A stretch of DNA of 64,000 bases from Entoloma clypeatum (GCA_963565915.1 OY751496.1:124001-188000), one strand, 5' to 3'. Counted from the first letter of the stretch, positions 10,801 to 21,385 are shown. The notes: generated by a model not told the origin, from the letters alone. A program made the numbers and translations.

Positions 10801-13119
10801 ACAGACTGATCGTCCTCGTCGTACTCGGGTTATACCCCAGCGTCCTGGAAATGTTTACGGGAATAGCCCGGCTGAGGCCTTGCGTCAAAATCAGCGTGAT
10901 TGGAGCAGAACCGTTCAGGAGGATTCGCGGTGATACGCCTATAATCCCCGATCGGAGACCAGACCCCAGCAATCTGGCGCTGATCCATCAACTAGCTCCG
11001 CTGATCCTCAGATGTATCAGAACAATTCCAATCCGAATCCGGATATAGATATGGAGGAATTACTCTATATTAGGGAAGGGGGAGGACAGTCACAAATGCT
11101 TGCGCATTTGCTATCTAAAGCAATCCCTGCATATGACGAAATTCCACAAGACCCAAAGTCTTGGCAAATGAAGGACATAAATAAGCTACCTGAAAAGGAA
11201 AAGCTTGAATGGAAAGCAGCATGTCGTGAGGAACTAGAAGCCCTCCGAAAGCGCAATGTCTTTAAGTTGGTTGACCTACCTAAAGGTCGTAAAACCATCA
11301 GAAATCGATGGGTATTCGACGTCAAAACTGACAGACGAAAGAAGGCACGACTCGTTGCCAAGGGTTTCTCACAGATCGAGGGTATTGATTTTGATGAGAT
11401 CTTCTCACCCGTGATACATTTCGAGACTATCCGAATCCTCTTCGCCGTAGCTGCGCTTGAAGGATGGGTGATTGAAGGAGTAGATGTCAAATCAGCTTTT
11501 CTCTATGGAGAGCTCGATGAGGAAATCTATATGAATCAACCCGAAGGCTTTGTTGTCAAAGGCCAAGAACGGAAGGTCATCCGTTTATTAAAAGCACTCT
11601 ATGGCCTAAAACAGGCTGTGAGAGCGTGGTGGATCGCGCTCAATGCATCAATGGAGAAGCTAGGTTTTACTCAATGTAGAACTGACTCAGGCGTCTTTGT
11701 TTACCACAACAAACAATCAGGTGATTTGATAATCGCTTTGATCTATGTTGATGACGGCCTGTTCATGGGATCAAACCCAGATCTTGTTCGCAAGATAAAA
11801 TCTGACTTTAAAAATAAATGGGAAAGTCGTGATCTTGGTATTGCTAAAGAATTCTTGCGTATGAGAATAAGACAAGATTCGGAAAAGCAGATCGTAACAA
11901 TCGATCAGTCAGAATACCTAAAGAAGATCATTAAGCGCTTTGGCTTAGAAAATGCAAAGGCTGCTGACACTCCACTCCCAAAGGGTTATTACCCTGCACC
12001 AAATGAGGGGGAGGTGGATCCCACACTCAAAACAAGGTACCAAATGATCATTGGATCGTTGTTGTACTTGTCCATTGGAACGAGACCGGACATTGCCTTT
12101 GCAGTTGCAAAAATGTCACAAATGTCTGCAAACCCTTCCAAAGAGCATGAGAAATACGCTCTACGGATTATCAGATATCTTGTCGGTACTCAAGACTATT
12201 CTATAATCTATGATGGTCAATCCAAAGCTTCCTTTGAAGCATGGACAGATTCAGACTGGGCATCAGACCCATCTGATAGAAAGTCCCAATCGGGATATTT
12301 CCTTAAACTTGCAGGAGGACTTGTTCTTTGGAAAAGTCGCAAGCAAAAGACAGTGGCACATTCGTCCACTGAGGCGGAAATGGTTGCTGCCAGTGAATGT
12401 TCGCGGGAATGCGAATGGGTTACTCATCTCTTCAAAGAGCTTGGACTACAGGACATTACCAAAATGCCGTTCCATGTAGATAACCAAGGCGCGATTTTCA
12501 ATGCGCAAAACCCAGTCACTGAAGGCAGAACCAAACATATAGCAATCCATCACTTTGCTATACGCGATAGAGTTAAAGATGGATTGATTGAACCAAGGTT
12601 CGTTCCGGGAACAGAAAATCCGGCTGATATGTTTACCAAGCCACTTGGTCACCAGGAATTTGAGAAATTCCGTGCTCTACTCCGAATGGAGTTTAAAGAG
12701 CCTTATACTCCACTTACGAAACCTACCCGGGATTCTAAGTGAGGGGGAGTGTTGAACATATTGCCAGATATGTCACACCATGTGCTTGTCACAGGAAGTG
12801 ACTATAAGTCACTATTACCATATATGTGAGTTTATGGTATAACCACGGACACATGACTTGTTTATGTATTGTTTGTACAATGGTCCGTGCGCATATTGGA
12901 TTAGTATAAATACCCATGTATTTAGTACGGTGAATCCTAACTTCTTGAACACCCCAGTTCTTTGAGTTAACTAACAAGCTAGTACAGCTTCTAGAATTTC
13001 TCTAGTTACTCTTAACCAGGTTAGTTGAGCTTCCTTCATGCCTTCGTACCGTTACATCTTGAGCGCCCTTTGGGCTGCCTATGTCGGTTACATCATTAGG
13101 TCGCAGTGGACGGGGCTAA
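4819..13119 (+). CDS. DUF6698-like fungal protein, last exon split by Copia-1
   Basis: Exons: 4819-4922, 4974-5156, 5224-5332, 5385-5578, 5626-5764, 5816-5983, 6048-6202, and 6252-6344 continued at 13104-13119 beyond the Copia element. They total 1161 nt, exactly 387 codons, with GT..AG introns of 47-67 nt and no internal stop, which strongly supports the model. Family-typical blocks: SRGISRVVSLFQPVRDIVYEA, LTGRLLCPLKFDW, EVTPRTIAYAAVM, ALSDASQWTRKHKGFDYSAF and LLKWWNQ. These match what I recall of DUF6698, an agaricomycete family of unknown function. The element entered after the codons for AAREG. With the insertion, translation runs into the LTR and replaces the last residues by about 15 LTR-encoded ones; without it the protein ends SGRG. 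Because only the C-terminal tip is changed, the gene may still work. Confidence 0.75.
6345..6693 (+). repeat. Copia-1 5' LTR
   Basis: 349 bp, starting TGTTGAACA and ending CATCATTA. It contains a TATA box (6500-6507), a splice donor (6615) and the first 20 codons of ORF1 (ATG at 6633). The same sequence stands at 12750-13098. Confidence 0.93.
6500..6507 (+). promoter_or_regulatory. TATA box in the Copia-1 LTR
   Basis: TATAAATA in the middle of the LTR; transcription would start some 30 bp downstream, around 6530, leaving about 160 bp of R-U5. An identical box lies in the 3' LTR. Confidence 0.6.
6633..7469 (+). pseudogene. Copia-1 ORF1: membrane, cysteine-rich accessory protein
   Basis: A 278-codon frame upstream of gag, starting inside the 5' LTR. 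Residues about 1-20 come from the LTR; hydrophobic segments at about 7-20 and 25-48 (ending SILAFALLLAASALYASL) predict one or two membrane helices. A central soluble part is followed at about 127-160 by paired cysteines and histidines (CRVCRQ, QHCPRHC, SCTTC), suggesting a metal-binding fold, then a basic patch RRRRNRR. An in-frame TGA at 7278-7280 (CGA would fit) is followed by open frame to 7469 containing CTCGQH. I do not recognise the family. Copia elements do not normally have an ORF here, and Copia-2 has none. Confidence 0.5.
6694..6708 (+). other. Primer-binding site of Copia-1 (initiator tRNA anticodon arm)
   Basis: GGTTATGGGCCCCGG directly after the LTR. Its complement contains GGGCCCATAACC, which fits the anticodon loop (CAU) of eukaryotic initiator tRNA-Met. 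Copia-type elements are known to use an internal half-tRNA-iMet primer in this way. Copia-2 has the same 15 bases at the same place. Confidence 0.75.
7559..12742 (+). pseudogene. Copia-1 Gag-Pol polyprotein with two in-frame TGA codons
   Basis: One frame of 1728 codons. Order: Gag (UBN2-like, IYQEKMSAYLKAAKVWRIV) with basic KGKGRG repeats and no classical CCHC knuckle; protease WILDSGASLHF near 9115; GAG-pre-integrase HKRFGHPS and CKGCALGKM; integrase core with D in IHSDLKQF, D in WRFDGGGEF and E in QQNGRAERFNR; RT with YVDDGLFMG near 11745; RNase H AWTDSDWASDPSD and SSTEAEM. TGA at 9599-9601 and 10931-10933 interrupts the frame, the first just before the integrase zinc-finger cysteines. Both read as Arg if CGA. 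The frame ends at TGA 12740-12742, right at the polypurine tract. Confidence 0.9.
12741..12749 (+). other. Polypurine tract of Copia-1
   Basis: GAGGGGGAG directly before the 3' LTR, the usual start of plus-strand DNA synthesis. It overlaps the gag-pol stop codon. Confidence 0.8.
12750..13098 (+). repeat. Copia-1 3' LTR
   Basis: 349 bp, apparently identical to 6345-6693. It is followed by the target duplication GGTCG and then the last codons of the DUF6698-like gene. Confidence 0.93.
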
Positions 13120-14178
13120 ATAATGTTACATATGTTGTCGTCTGGTGTACACTGTAACATGTCAATCAATGGTTTTACAATTACACCCCGTGTGTCGCGA
13201 GTGTGCTGGCTGCCCGACTGCAGAATTACCCATGACATATTACAAGCAGAAATAATCTCACTGTTTGTTGGGAACCAATTGACAGGTTCTTGTGCATTGG
13301 GAACTCAACGACAGATTGCAAGCAGTATTGTGATGGGCCGTCACTATGACATGAGATTGACAATGGCTATAAGAGGGATACATATTGTCAACTGCCATGG
13401 TGATTATGAAATTTGGGGAGCTAGCGTCATTCCTCACGACGCGTCGTGAGTGGGACCATAATCTTTGGGTATATTTGGGTCCTTTCGCCGTATTGTGAGA
13501 GATTTCATTCATCGTAATCGATTGTCAGATGCCCCCAAATTTGGCGATGACTGTAATTGTTGATCCGACTCGCAACTCGGAAGTGGACCGAGTGCCATGA
13601 CCCGCCGCTGGTTGTCTTTGAATACACCCTCGAACCATATTCTTTGGCACTTCCTCCCATCGGAGCCCCCTCCTCGCGATCTTCTCTCCTTTTCACTCTG
13701 CAGGGAATCTCGCTAACCATCTTCAGTGCCTATGGAATTCTGCGTAATGTGATGAACTCAAAACATGTGTTCACAACGCATACATGCATGCTGACTGCGC
13801 CATCTCTTTCGGTACCACAAGGCCGACCAAGCTACTAACCCTGACAGCTCCTTTCACTTTCTCCCTTGTCATGATATACGCCTGGAGAGACTTCCTCCCT
13901 CTGGAGTGCTATCACCGTTTTCACCCGCTCTCATCTAACGTTATCTAACCACTGAACGTGTCCATCCTTCTGACTTTCCCATCCCTCGTCCAGCGGTGCT
14001 CGGGTCTTAACGTCATTATGTATCTACACACCAGGTCGATCCGCGGCTCCGATTTCGTGGATTGGGGGGGTCTCGAGCGGCAAAATCGACCTTGGGAGAT
14101 CACGGGGGTGTAGTCGGACTCACGAGGGCAGCATTTAAGGTCTTCCTATGCCGCGTGTCTTTGTTTCTTGCCCTCGGT
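13120..14178. other. Downstream flank of the DUF6698-like gene; no gene recognised
   Basis: About 1 kb of mixed composition with only short frames on either strand. No repeat or conserved motif found. The 7 bp before the MITE (CCCTCGG, 14171-14177) belong to its target duplication. Confidence 0.4.
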
Positions 14179-14430
14179 ACGGTGCGCCAGCTGTATCAGG
14201 CAGGATTTCAGATCAAACGTTCAAATTATTTTTAAAAGATGTGGGAATTGTGCGGCGACAACATTGTATCCATATGAGTCAGCTTTTTTTTGATATTTCG
14301 TGTTGAGTAGCCCCCGGTTACTGTCCAAATCCCCATCAACACAGCGGCCACGCGTGTTTGCCGTTGACGTCTTTTCAAAAAAATTTGAACGTTTGATCTG
14401 AAATCCTGCCTGATACAGCTGGCGCACCGT
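14179..14430. mobile_element. 252-bp MITE with 49-bp perfect TIRs (hAT-like)
   Basis: The first 49 bases (14179-14227, starting ACGGTGCGCCAGCTG) are a perfect inverted copy of 14382-14430. Weaker pairing continues inward for about 20 bp. The flanks CCCTCGGT (14171-14178) and CCCTCGGC (14431-14438) match in 7 of 8 bases, the 8-bp duplication typical of hAT elements. No coding capacity. A decayed hAT transposase gene lies 3 kb to the right, but I could not match its termini. Confidence 0.8.
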
Positions 14431-15087
14431 CCCTCGGCGATCGGAATTATCATTGGCAACTGGAATCACAGTGTGAACTTTTCCACAATCATCTCATATC
14501 ATTTACTAATCCTGTACTTTTTGGTGTTCCCCTGTATTCAGGGCCTGTTCAGAGCGACATACGACCACGAAGCAGATGAGCCCTGGTTTACGGGGGATTT
14601 TCTTCGACATTCCTGCTGAGTCCCTGCTGAATCATCGGTGCCATTAGTGGAGGGTCGTAATCATCGAACTCCACCATACAGAGGGTGTACTGTTTCTTAC
14701 TTGGTGTGTTTCAGGCTCACTCCCATGTCTCTCGATCTGACTGGCAGCGGTTCTGGGCAAGGGATATGCCACAGTCCGACGCCACTGGCAACGAAGACCA
14801 TTGCATCCAACGCTCTCATGAAATGATCAATCTTGGACTTGGGACTTAGATTAACTTGCAGCAATTCCGATGCGGAACATATTGTAGCGTCAATAAACGA
14901 CTGCCAGTGCGAGGCAGGGGGACGGAAGCTGATTCCGCTGACGCACAGAGTCAGAGTCATTCGAGTTGTCGTTTCAGGGAATAGGGCATTGACTTTGCAG
15001 TAAGCAGATATCCTTCAGGTCCTGCGAATTTGCGCCTCATTTATTAGCGAGAAACACCAGGTGCAGATACCCGCCTCCACCCCATCA
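14431..15087. other. No gene recognised
   Basis: Unique-looking sequence between the MITE and the first copy of the duplicated block. Only short overlapping frames are present. Confidence 0.4.
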
Positions 15088-15830
15088 TATACGGATTGAA
15101 TTTCGATCACCCCACGTTATGGCCCTCAGTCCTGGGAAGACGATAACTAGAAGAAGCCTACAGATGGCCGAGTCTTGATGTCCCGCCTCATGAATACCGT
15201 TCACGCGGAGCGGCGCGGCGGTCGCGATCATTGATGCTGTTAATAATACAACTCCTTTTCGCAGGTAAAAAACCTACATTCTACCGAGTTCGGTCGGGCG
15301 CGCACCGACTCGATTCACCATTCAAGTTGATGCTCGAAACAAGGCCAGGGATACCACACCGCAATCGTCAGAGTCTGACCAAGCCTGAGGGGATCAGGCA
15401 CGTCTCTTCTAAATGGACCCTTTATCCCTGTGTGTGGGTGAACGGAGAATCGTCGGGGCTGGCACGTACGCCCTAACCCAGCCGTGATAAGTATCTCATA
15501 CAGCTTCATCTTGCCCATTATCGACGGTGAAGGTGAGCAGTTCAGTAGTAGGAGTGAGTGCGCAGTGAGGGACGAAGTCTTGGCTGTTGGCCGTGGGATG
15601 ATGAGCGGAATGAGGTATACAGAAACGTGGAGAGAGTGGGTCAGTGAGGAGTGTGACATGGAGTGGGCCCGCGATCCCTCCAAGACACATATTGGGACAT
15701 TGTCGCCCTGCCTTTGTCCTCGCAGTCCCCTCTTCTCCATCCAACACCAATCGCTTGTCCTTGGACCTCCCCCTCTCATTGAAACCCAACCCTTGATCAA
15801 GGCCCGCTGATAACTGGTAGAGTCTGTCGT
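15088..15830 (+). repeat. First copy of the duplicated upstream block
   Basis: Parts of this stretch recur at 16113-16390, just upstream of the secreted-protein gene: 15088-15215 resembles 16113-16240, and 15685-15830 resembles 16236-16385 (shared landmarks TTGATCAAGG and TGTCGCCCTGCC; roughly 85 percent by eye). The intervening 470 bp (15216-15684) is absent from the second copy, so it is either an insertion here or a deletion there. No secreted-protein gene follows this first copy. Confidence 0.65.
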
Positions 15831-15913
15831 TGAGAGGGTGTAACAAATGATGAAACTCGTGTAGGTTTGGATGATAACATGTGCTGCCCTCATTGGTCGC
15901 TGTCACCATTACG

Positions 15914-15971
15914 GAGCCGTGACTCATGTCCGGACATGTCATGGTTCATGCATTTTTATGAGTCACGGCTC
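15914..15971. repeat. Hairpin with 14-bp perfect arms
   Basis: GAGCCGTGACTCAT (15914-15927) and its exact complement at 15958-15971, with a 30-bp loop that itself contains the palindrome GTCCGGAC. Could be a cruciform, a protein site or the relic of a small TIR element. Confidence 0.6.
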
Positions 15972-16112
15972 TTTTTGGACGTCTCGCAATGGAACCCCGG
16001 CCCGAGTCGCAACGGTGGCTGTGTCATGCGTTTCCGGGGGCGTAAGTGGTTTGTCGCCCTTGGGCTCGGTGCTAGCGCTGATCTCTCGGGTTCCAACGGT
16101 CGAGAACTTCCC

Positions 16113-16390
16113 GATACGGATTGTATTTCGATCCATCCACGTTAGGGCCCTTGGTCTTGGGAAGGAGATGACTGGAAAAAGCTACAGACGGCCTCGTTGC
16201 CCGCGTCTTGATGTTTCGCCTCAACTATTGTTCACGCAGATTGGGACACTGTCGCCCTGCCTTGTCCTCGCAGCTTCCTACTCGTCCCCTCTTCTCCATC
16301 CAACGCCAATCGCTTGCCCTTGGACCTCCTCTTATTGGAAACCAAACCTTGATCAAGGTCCGCTGACCGCTGGTAACTTGGAGTCTGTAC
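16113..16390 (+). repeat. Second copy of the duplicated block, now the promoter region of the secreted-protein gene
   Basis: Matches two separated parts of 15088-15830. It ends about 35 bp before the TATA box at 16424, so a copied block now forms the upstream region of the gene at 16520. Confidence 0.6.
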
Positions 16391-16423
16391 CAGCAACCCC
16401 TGGTCGACTCTCGCGTCTAGAGG

Positions 16424-16431
16424 TATAAAAA
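16424..16431 (+). promoter_or_regulatory. TATA box of secreted-protein gene 1
   Basis: TATAAAAA, 96 bp before the ATG at 16520; leaves a 5' untranslated region of about 65 bp beginning in the CA-rich stretch near 16455. Confidence 0.65.
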
Positions 16432-16499
16432 GAGCGCTGTGGGCTCACCGTCTTCAACACAACAAATCCACTTCCGTTCTCAGAATCGCGAACTCAACC

Positions 16500-17175
16500 A
16501 AACTTCAAATCATCACCCCATGCACTTCGCCCGAACGATCATCATTTCCATCGCCCTCTCGATGATCTCCCCGTTGGAAGCGCGCCTCGGGGGAGTCGTA
16601 AACCACCTACCCTGCACTGCCACTAAAGAGCCTTGCACGGTGTCGTTTCCCAACTGTTGTGGTACCAGCCAGTGTGTGGTGGACCCAAAATACCAAGACA
16701 GACTGTTCAAAGGTCGAGGGGTAAGTCATCCTGTCGATGAAATCGAACGTCTGGCCATGACTGAGCTCCATCTGGAAATGTAGAAATGCACATAGGAGGG
16801 GGGGCAAAGCCGTCATTTTTCAAAAGAGGCGGGCGCACACTTACGATTGTGACAGGCCAGAGTTGGAAGCCCAAATTTATGTAATTTTCTATAAACACTT
16901 ACTAAATTTATATCTCGTGTTATTTTTCTTCGTCACGTCGCCACATTGACGCATCCTTGCTGAGCCAATGGAGCGGCCGACGCGTCAATGCTGAAACAGC
17001 TGTTGGGATCAGGGCAAGGTCGCAAGGTTTTGAGTTCCGACATGAGCTTTGGGTGATCTTGGCACGGTCCGCGTTAAAAGCGACTCGGGGACGGTTCGGG
17101 ATGGCCACTTTGCACGAGAAGGAAGTAGTAAAGGAAAAAGGAGGAGGCCCAAGTCGGAAGCTCATGCTAACCAGG
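16500..17175 (+). repeat. Block copied with the secreted-protein gene (partner 37395-38115)
   Basis: Besides the coding region, the downstream DNA is shared with 37395-38115: the stretch around 17010-17060 (AAGGTCGCAAGGTTTTGAG) recurs near 37925, and that around 17110-17170 (GGAAGCT..AACCAGGGTG) near 38060-38110. Reading frames differ between the copies downstream, so only the secreted-protein part is likely to be coding. Confidence 0.65.
16520..16783 (+). CDS. Small secreted cysteine-rich protein 1
   Basis: 87 residues. I chose the ATG at 16520 because it opens a classical signal peptide (MHFARTIIISIALSM, cleavage probably near residue 21-22) and aligns with the start of the paralogue at 37414. 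The mature part has Cys at about 32, 39, 46, 47 and 52 (LPC, EPC, NCC, SQC) followed by VDPKY. The C-terminus MTELHLEM is nearly the same in the paralogue. Alternative structure: GTAAGT at 16721 and TAG at 16781-16783 would bound a 63-nt intron, giving a shorter C-terminus (GRGKCT) with a sixth cysteine. Role unknown; small secreted cysteine-rich proteins of fungi are often effector candidates. Confidence 0.65.
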   Translation: MHFARTIIISIALSMISPLEARLGGVVNHLPCTATKEPCTVSFPNCCGTSQCVVDPKYQDRLFKGRGVSHPVDEIERLAMTELHLEM

Positions 17176-17355
17176 GTGTTTGGGTTTGAAATCGTGATTC
17201 ATGACACGGTGGCGAAGCGACAGCATTGGGTACTAGTGGAGTGTCAAGAGCGACCAGGCCAACTTGAACTTCTTCTAGTGCAATCCGTATCAGGACTGGT
17301 GAGTGGGCCGTTGCAGAGCACGGCAATTTCCGAGTTCGGCTGTTAGTTAGTGTTG

Positions 17356-17460
17356 CTGCAAGGTGAGGTCCAAGGTACCTTAAGGTAAATGAGATTCAAA
17401 CTCAATTGACCTTAAGGTGCCTCAACCTCGACCTTGATGTCACCTCAAATCACTTGCATC
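17356..17460. other. Possible left terminus of the hAT element
   Basis: CAAGGTGAGGTCCAAGG at 17358 onward is followed by repeated AAGGT/ACCTT motifs in both orientations (ACCTTAAGGT twice). hAT elements often begin CA.GG and carry such subterminal repeats. The opposite terminus is not available because the right end is lost at 20200, so this cannot be verified here. Confidence 0.3.
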
Positions 17461-17531
17461 ATGGCTGATACTATAAGCAGCTGGGGCACGATTGATTCTA
17501 CTATAAGTAAGTGCACATGTCGAATAATTGG

Positions 17532-20199
17532 CTAGGTGCTAGCTGGCTGTGGCCATGAATTCCATGACTCTTCAATCAACGCTGTGAGCTCCTTGATCTT
17601 CCCCTCAGCCATCATGTCACCAACCACATCAGGTGGGACATTAACTACCGAAAGCTCTTCCTCACTGCAGATCAAGTCCTCTGTAAAAGTTAGACGACCC
17701 TGCCGTAATCTATACTTGAGAATCTGCAGCCTCTTGAGCATGACAGGATCGAGGTTGGACTGCCGTTTTGAGTCTGTCTCTTTGCCTGGAAAATGGCGGC
17801 AGCTGATGCTGATGCTGAACAAGCAAGACGAGAGGGTTGAGAGGGCAGGTTTACTTCAGGATTGGGAGGTGCTGAGGTGTTCTTGAGTCTGCGATCACAT
17901 TGATATTCAAGAAGCTAATATTGGATGAGTTTAAATTAATCGCAATCAAATTGAGGACTTACAGCAGCTCTGACAGCTTTCCGTGCATTCTCATAGTCCT
18001 GTGGTGCCCAGTGGGTTTTGAGCCACTCATATTTGATGGTTGGATTGAGAGCTATGTATTGGGGTAAGTGCAGAGAAGAGGTCCTGAAATGTGGCTTACT
18101 TACCCATCGCGAGAGCATATATTGGCATCTTACGTGAGAGGGCAAGATACTCATGAAGTTTATGTAAAGATTCTGAGATTGCATGGGCGAGTTCTGGAAG
18201 TTCTACCTTCAGGCTTGATAACATAACAATGAGCCGCTCATAAAGTGGGAGAACAATGGAAAGAGTTGGTGTCTTCTCAGCTGACACAAGCTCTTGAACA
18301 CCATGGAAGAACCAAAGGAATTTCCGAACATCAGTAAGAACCTTCACTTGGAGATCATTGAGAAGAAGGTAATTGTCTTCCTCATACTTGGCCAGGTTTA
18401 AAAGAAAAACAATTGCCTGTTGGTGGAAAGCTGTCAGTTGCTTGTTGAGAGATCGAAAATGGTCCTCTGCATACCAAATAGAGTTCGAGAACTCAATCGA
18501 TCATCAAGAATGTGGATGACCATCTTGTGTCTATATCCCTGAGTAGTCCGACAACACGTAGTGGTTCACATTTATCAGTTCCCCATCCACCTTTCAGATT
18601 TTCTTCATGAATCTCTGACTGAAAATCTGTTCAACATTTTCCCGATGCTCAAATGTATGTAACAAGGCCACGCGCCAAAGAAATAACATCAGTTTTCAAA
18701 GTGTCATAGTAGGCAGTTTGACGTGCAGTGACTTCTGAATCGGCAGTAGACAAGTCTAGCTCCCAATCTGGAGTGTGTATGAGGTTCTGAATCCCAGCCT
18801 TGACAGCAATATTAATTATGTGGGGAAAACATCTATGTATGATAGAATTAGTAGCAGATCAGATGTAGACAAATGAAATCCAGATACCTAATACGATTGC
18901 CAGCAATGTCTAAGGGAACACTATACTCCTTGAGTACATCAACCATCTCCACCATCATCGTATTGTTATTCGATGCATTGTCACAGGTTATCATAGAAAG
19001 CTAGAAATTTAACTTTAAGGATCCAGATTTGATGAAGCCTCATTCGCAACTAACTTTATGAAGACAACCAATTTCTCGGATTATCTGCACAAATACCCAT
19101 CCAATATTCACCCCACTATGACTACCTTTAAGTTCTTGAAAGGCGACAAGATGAGATTTTAGTGCAAGGTTGCCAGATGATGTCTTTGCCATGTGATGTG
19201 CTGTAACCGCCATGTATGATTCGAGGCCTTGACTTGACCAGATATCACTTGTGAATGAAACACGACCCAAGGAATTCTTGTTGAACTCGAATCAGAATAA
19301 TTGGAGCCTTATAAATTGACGAATGACTTACTGCTATTTCATTAACCATTTCTTGATATTCACCTTTGAAGCGCTCTATAATTAATTCGGCCACTTTGGT
19401 ATGATGCAGAAGGTCGCGATCATCAATTCTATTCTGACCAAGAAAAAGGAGGAGCTCGCAGAGCTCCTCAGAGTCGACAACAGCAAGTGACTACAAGTTT
19501 AAAAGTTAGCAAGTAATTGATTGGTAAATAAGAAGCCTTACCTGATCATCTACAGCAATCCATTTTACAAGCCGATCGAGAAAGCCTTTCACTGAAAATG
19601 GCTCGAGATGCTGGCCATTTCCAGCAGTGCATGTATGTCCAACCTTTTCCCAACCCTTAAGTTTCATCAGCACAACAATATCCTGCCATGTACGTTGGTG
19701 TTCCTTCTGCAGGTGGTTTCATATCGTCTCCGTCATTCCATCAGCATTGGCCCAAGTATGACCTTTGTGTCTGAGAAAATTTCAATAAGAAAAAGTGCGA
19801 CGAAAGATAAGAAATGACATACACTGGCACACATAGCCGACAACCAAGGTATGGATATTTTACCTTGTCGGGCTGCTTCATGCACATCTCTTCCTTCTTC
19901 GGGGCAGTCGTGGGTTGCACATTGGAAACAAGAGGGTGGGTAAAGTACCAGACATTCGTTGCATTAGCGGTACACATTGGATCCTTGCAGGGGTTAACGA
20001 GGCTGCCCAGAGGATTTGATGATGGACCTGGGGTCCATTGATAAATCACGGGATGAAGTGTTGGCTGTATGGGAGGGGACATGCCAATGGGACCAATGCC
20101 AGGAATGGAGGGAGCTGGAATGGAGATTGCAGGTTGGGCACCTGTAGTAGTAGCAGGCCGTTGATCGGCGAGGGCATGCTGATGTTTCCGCGAGGTTGT
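17532..20199 (-). pseudogene. Decayed hAT transposase gene with BED finger
   Basis: A multi-exon minus-strand gene. From its 5' side: Pro-rich start; BED zinc finger (KDPMCTANATNVWYFTH; GCRLC ... NHLQKEH) at about 20000-19700; exon 19270-19070 with VSFTSDIWSS and YMAVTAHHM, the conserved transposase entry; CDNASNN and RCFPHIINIAVKA near 19000-18830; DIDTRWSSTFLMID near 18500; KTPTLSIVLPLYERL and YIALNPTIKYEWL near 18270-18020 at the C-terminal end. Several introns are clear. Four in-frame TGA codons (19719, 18649, 18631 and 18493 as lowest coordinates) each fit CGA, and there is a frameshift near 18480. The 5' end is cut at 20200, where Gypsy-A copy 1 begins. Not functional. Confidence 0.8.
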
Positions 20200-20201
20200 C
20201 C

Positions 20202-21374
20202 CACTTCACCATCGAAGAACAACAAACCGAGTACAACCGCTGGGCATGAAACGAGAGACTTGACCCCTTCTCGAGACCAACAGACGTGCAGGAACAGAGA
20301 TTCCTTAGAGATTTACAGAGGAAATACTCTGAACGTTTTGCCACCGATTCCGCCGACGAGTCCCCTGACAAATTTACTTTTGACTCCGCGCAGTCAGATA
20401 TCGAACAGACGCCTAGAACAGGGACTCATTTTCAATCCTTACCTGTATCCCGAACCCCATCTTCATCCCAACAACCCGACTCCTCTTCTCCTCCGCAGAC
20501 TCTAAACATGGCAGAAGCTCCGGCTGTACAAACAATGGATACATCCAAGATCATCAAGGATCCTGGGATGTTCAAGGACAGATACACCTTTGACGAGTGG
20601 TGGAAAGCCACCAAACTATACATTAGGTTCCAAAAGAGCCTCACAGACGATCAGAAGATTCTTGCGGTGCTATCCCGCATGATGGAAGGGTCCGGCAGAC
20701 ACTGGGCCAGTAACAAGTTAGACGCTCTTACCGCTGACAACGAGAACATCACCTGGCTAGGTTTTTCCGATGATATCACCACATGATTCTCCATCGCCAA
20801 CAAGTCGGTCGCTGCCAAAGCGAGACTCGAAGTCCTGAAACAAGAGAAACACACTGTTGATGAATTCTTGGATGAATTTGAAGAACTCTTGGGACTGTCA
20901 AACCTTGGCGAAGAAACTGGGAAATACATCCTAGAGAAAAACATCAACCGAAGAATCTCTGAACAAGTGGCTAGCGATGGCAAGACATACACCGATTATG
21001 CAAAGGAGATCCGAAACAAGGGACAACAGATGGAAGGACATGCACTGGTCATCCGAGGTGGCGGCGACATGCGCACCGGATCGGGTACCACTTATGGTGG
21101 TCAGGGCAAGGCCATGGAGATCGACAAAGCAGGAGTAGCCCGTTGCTACAACTGTCAACGCTTCGGTCATCTGGCTAAAGACTGTAGCGCTCCAAAGAAG
21201 AAAGATGGTCACAAGTGTTTCAACTGTGACCAAGAAGGCCATATCGCGCGCAACTGCCGCAAGCCGAAGAAGAACTCCGGAAGGGTTAGGAAGGTGTCCG
21301 AAGAAGATGCCGAGAATGATGAAACCACAATCTTAGAAGCTGACGAGAAGGATTTTCCTGAAGGGTCCGATTAA
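20202..21374 (+). pseudogene. Gypsy-A copy 1 Gag
   Basis: Gag frame with a capsid-like region (DPGMFKDRYTFDEWWKATK; DEFEELLGLSNLGEETGKY) and two tandem CCHC knuckles: CYNCQRFGHLAKDC and CFNCDQEGHIARNC. In-frame TGA codons at 20247-20249 and 20784-20786 each fit CGA (RWA|NERLDPF; DDITT|FSIANK). A possible start is MAEAPAVQ at 20508, but coding similarity runs further upstream. Ends at TAA 21372-21374. Confidence 0.85.
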
Positions 21375-21385
21375 ACGATGCTAAG

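Larger units (their letters stand above)
6345..13098 (+). mobile_element. Copia-1, full-length LTR retrotransposon
   Basis: A 6754-bp element with two 349-bp LTRs that look identical and a 5-bp target duplication GGTCG (6340-6344 and 13099-13103). Removing the element and one duplication restores the open frame of the DUF6698-like gene, which proves the boundaries. Order: LTR, primer site, upstream ORF1, gag-protease-integrase-RT-RNase H, polypurine tract, LTR. The integrase lies before the RT, the Ty1/Copia order. LTR termini are TG..TA rather than the usual TG..CA. Identical LTRs mean a recent insertion, yet gag-pol has two in-frame TGA codons and ORF1 one. Confidence 0.93.

Noticed and set aside
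16957..17346. 129-aa frame downstream of secreted-protein gene 1
   Set aside because: The copied block at 37767-38096 keeps nucleotide similarity but in another frame, so protein coding is not supported.
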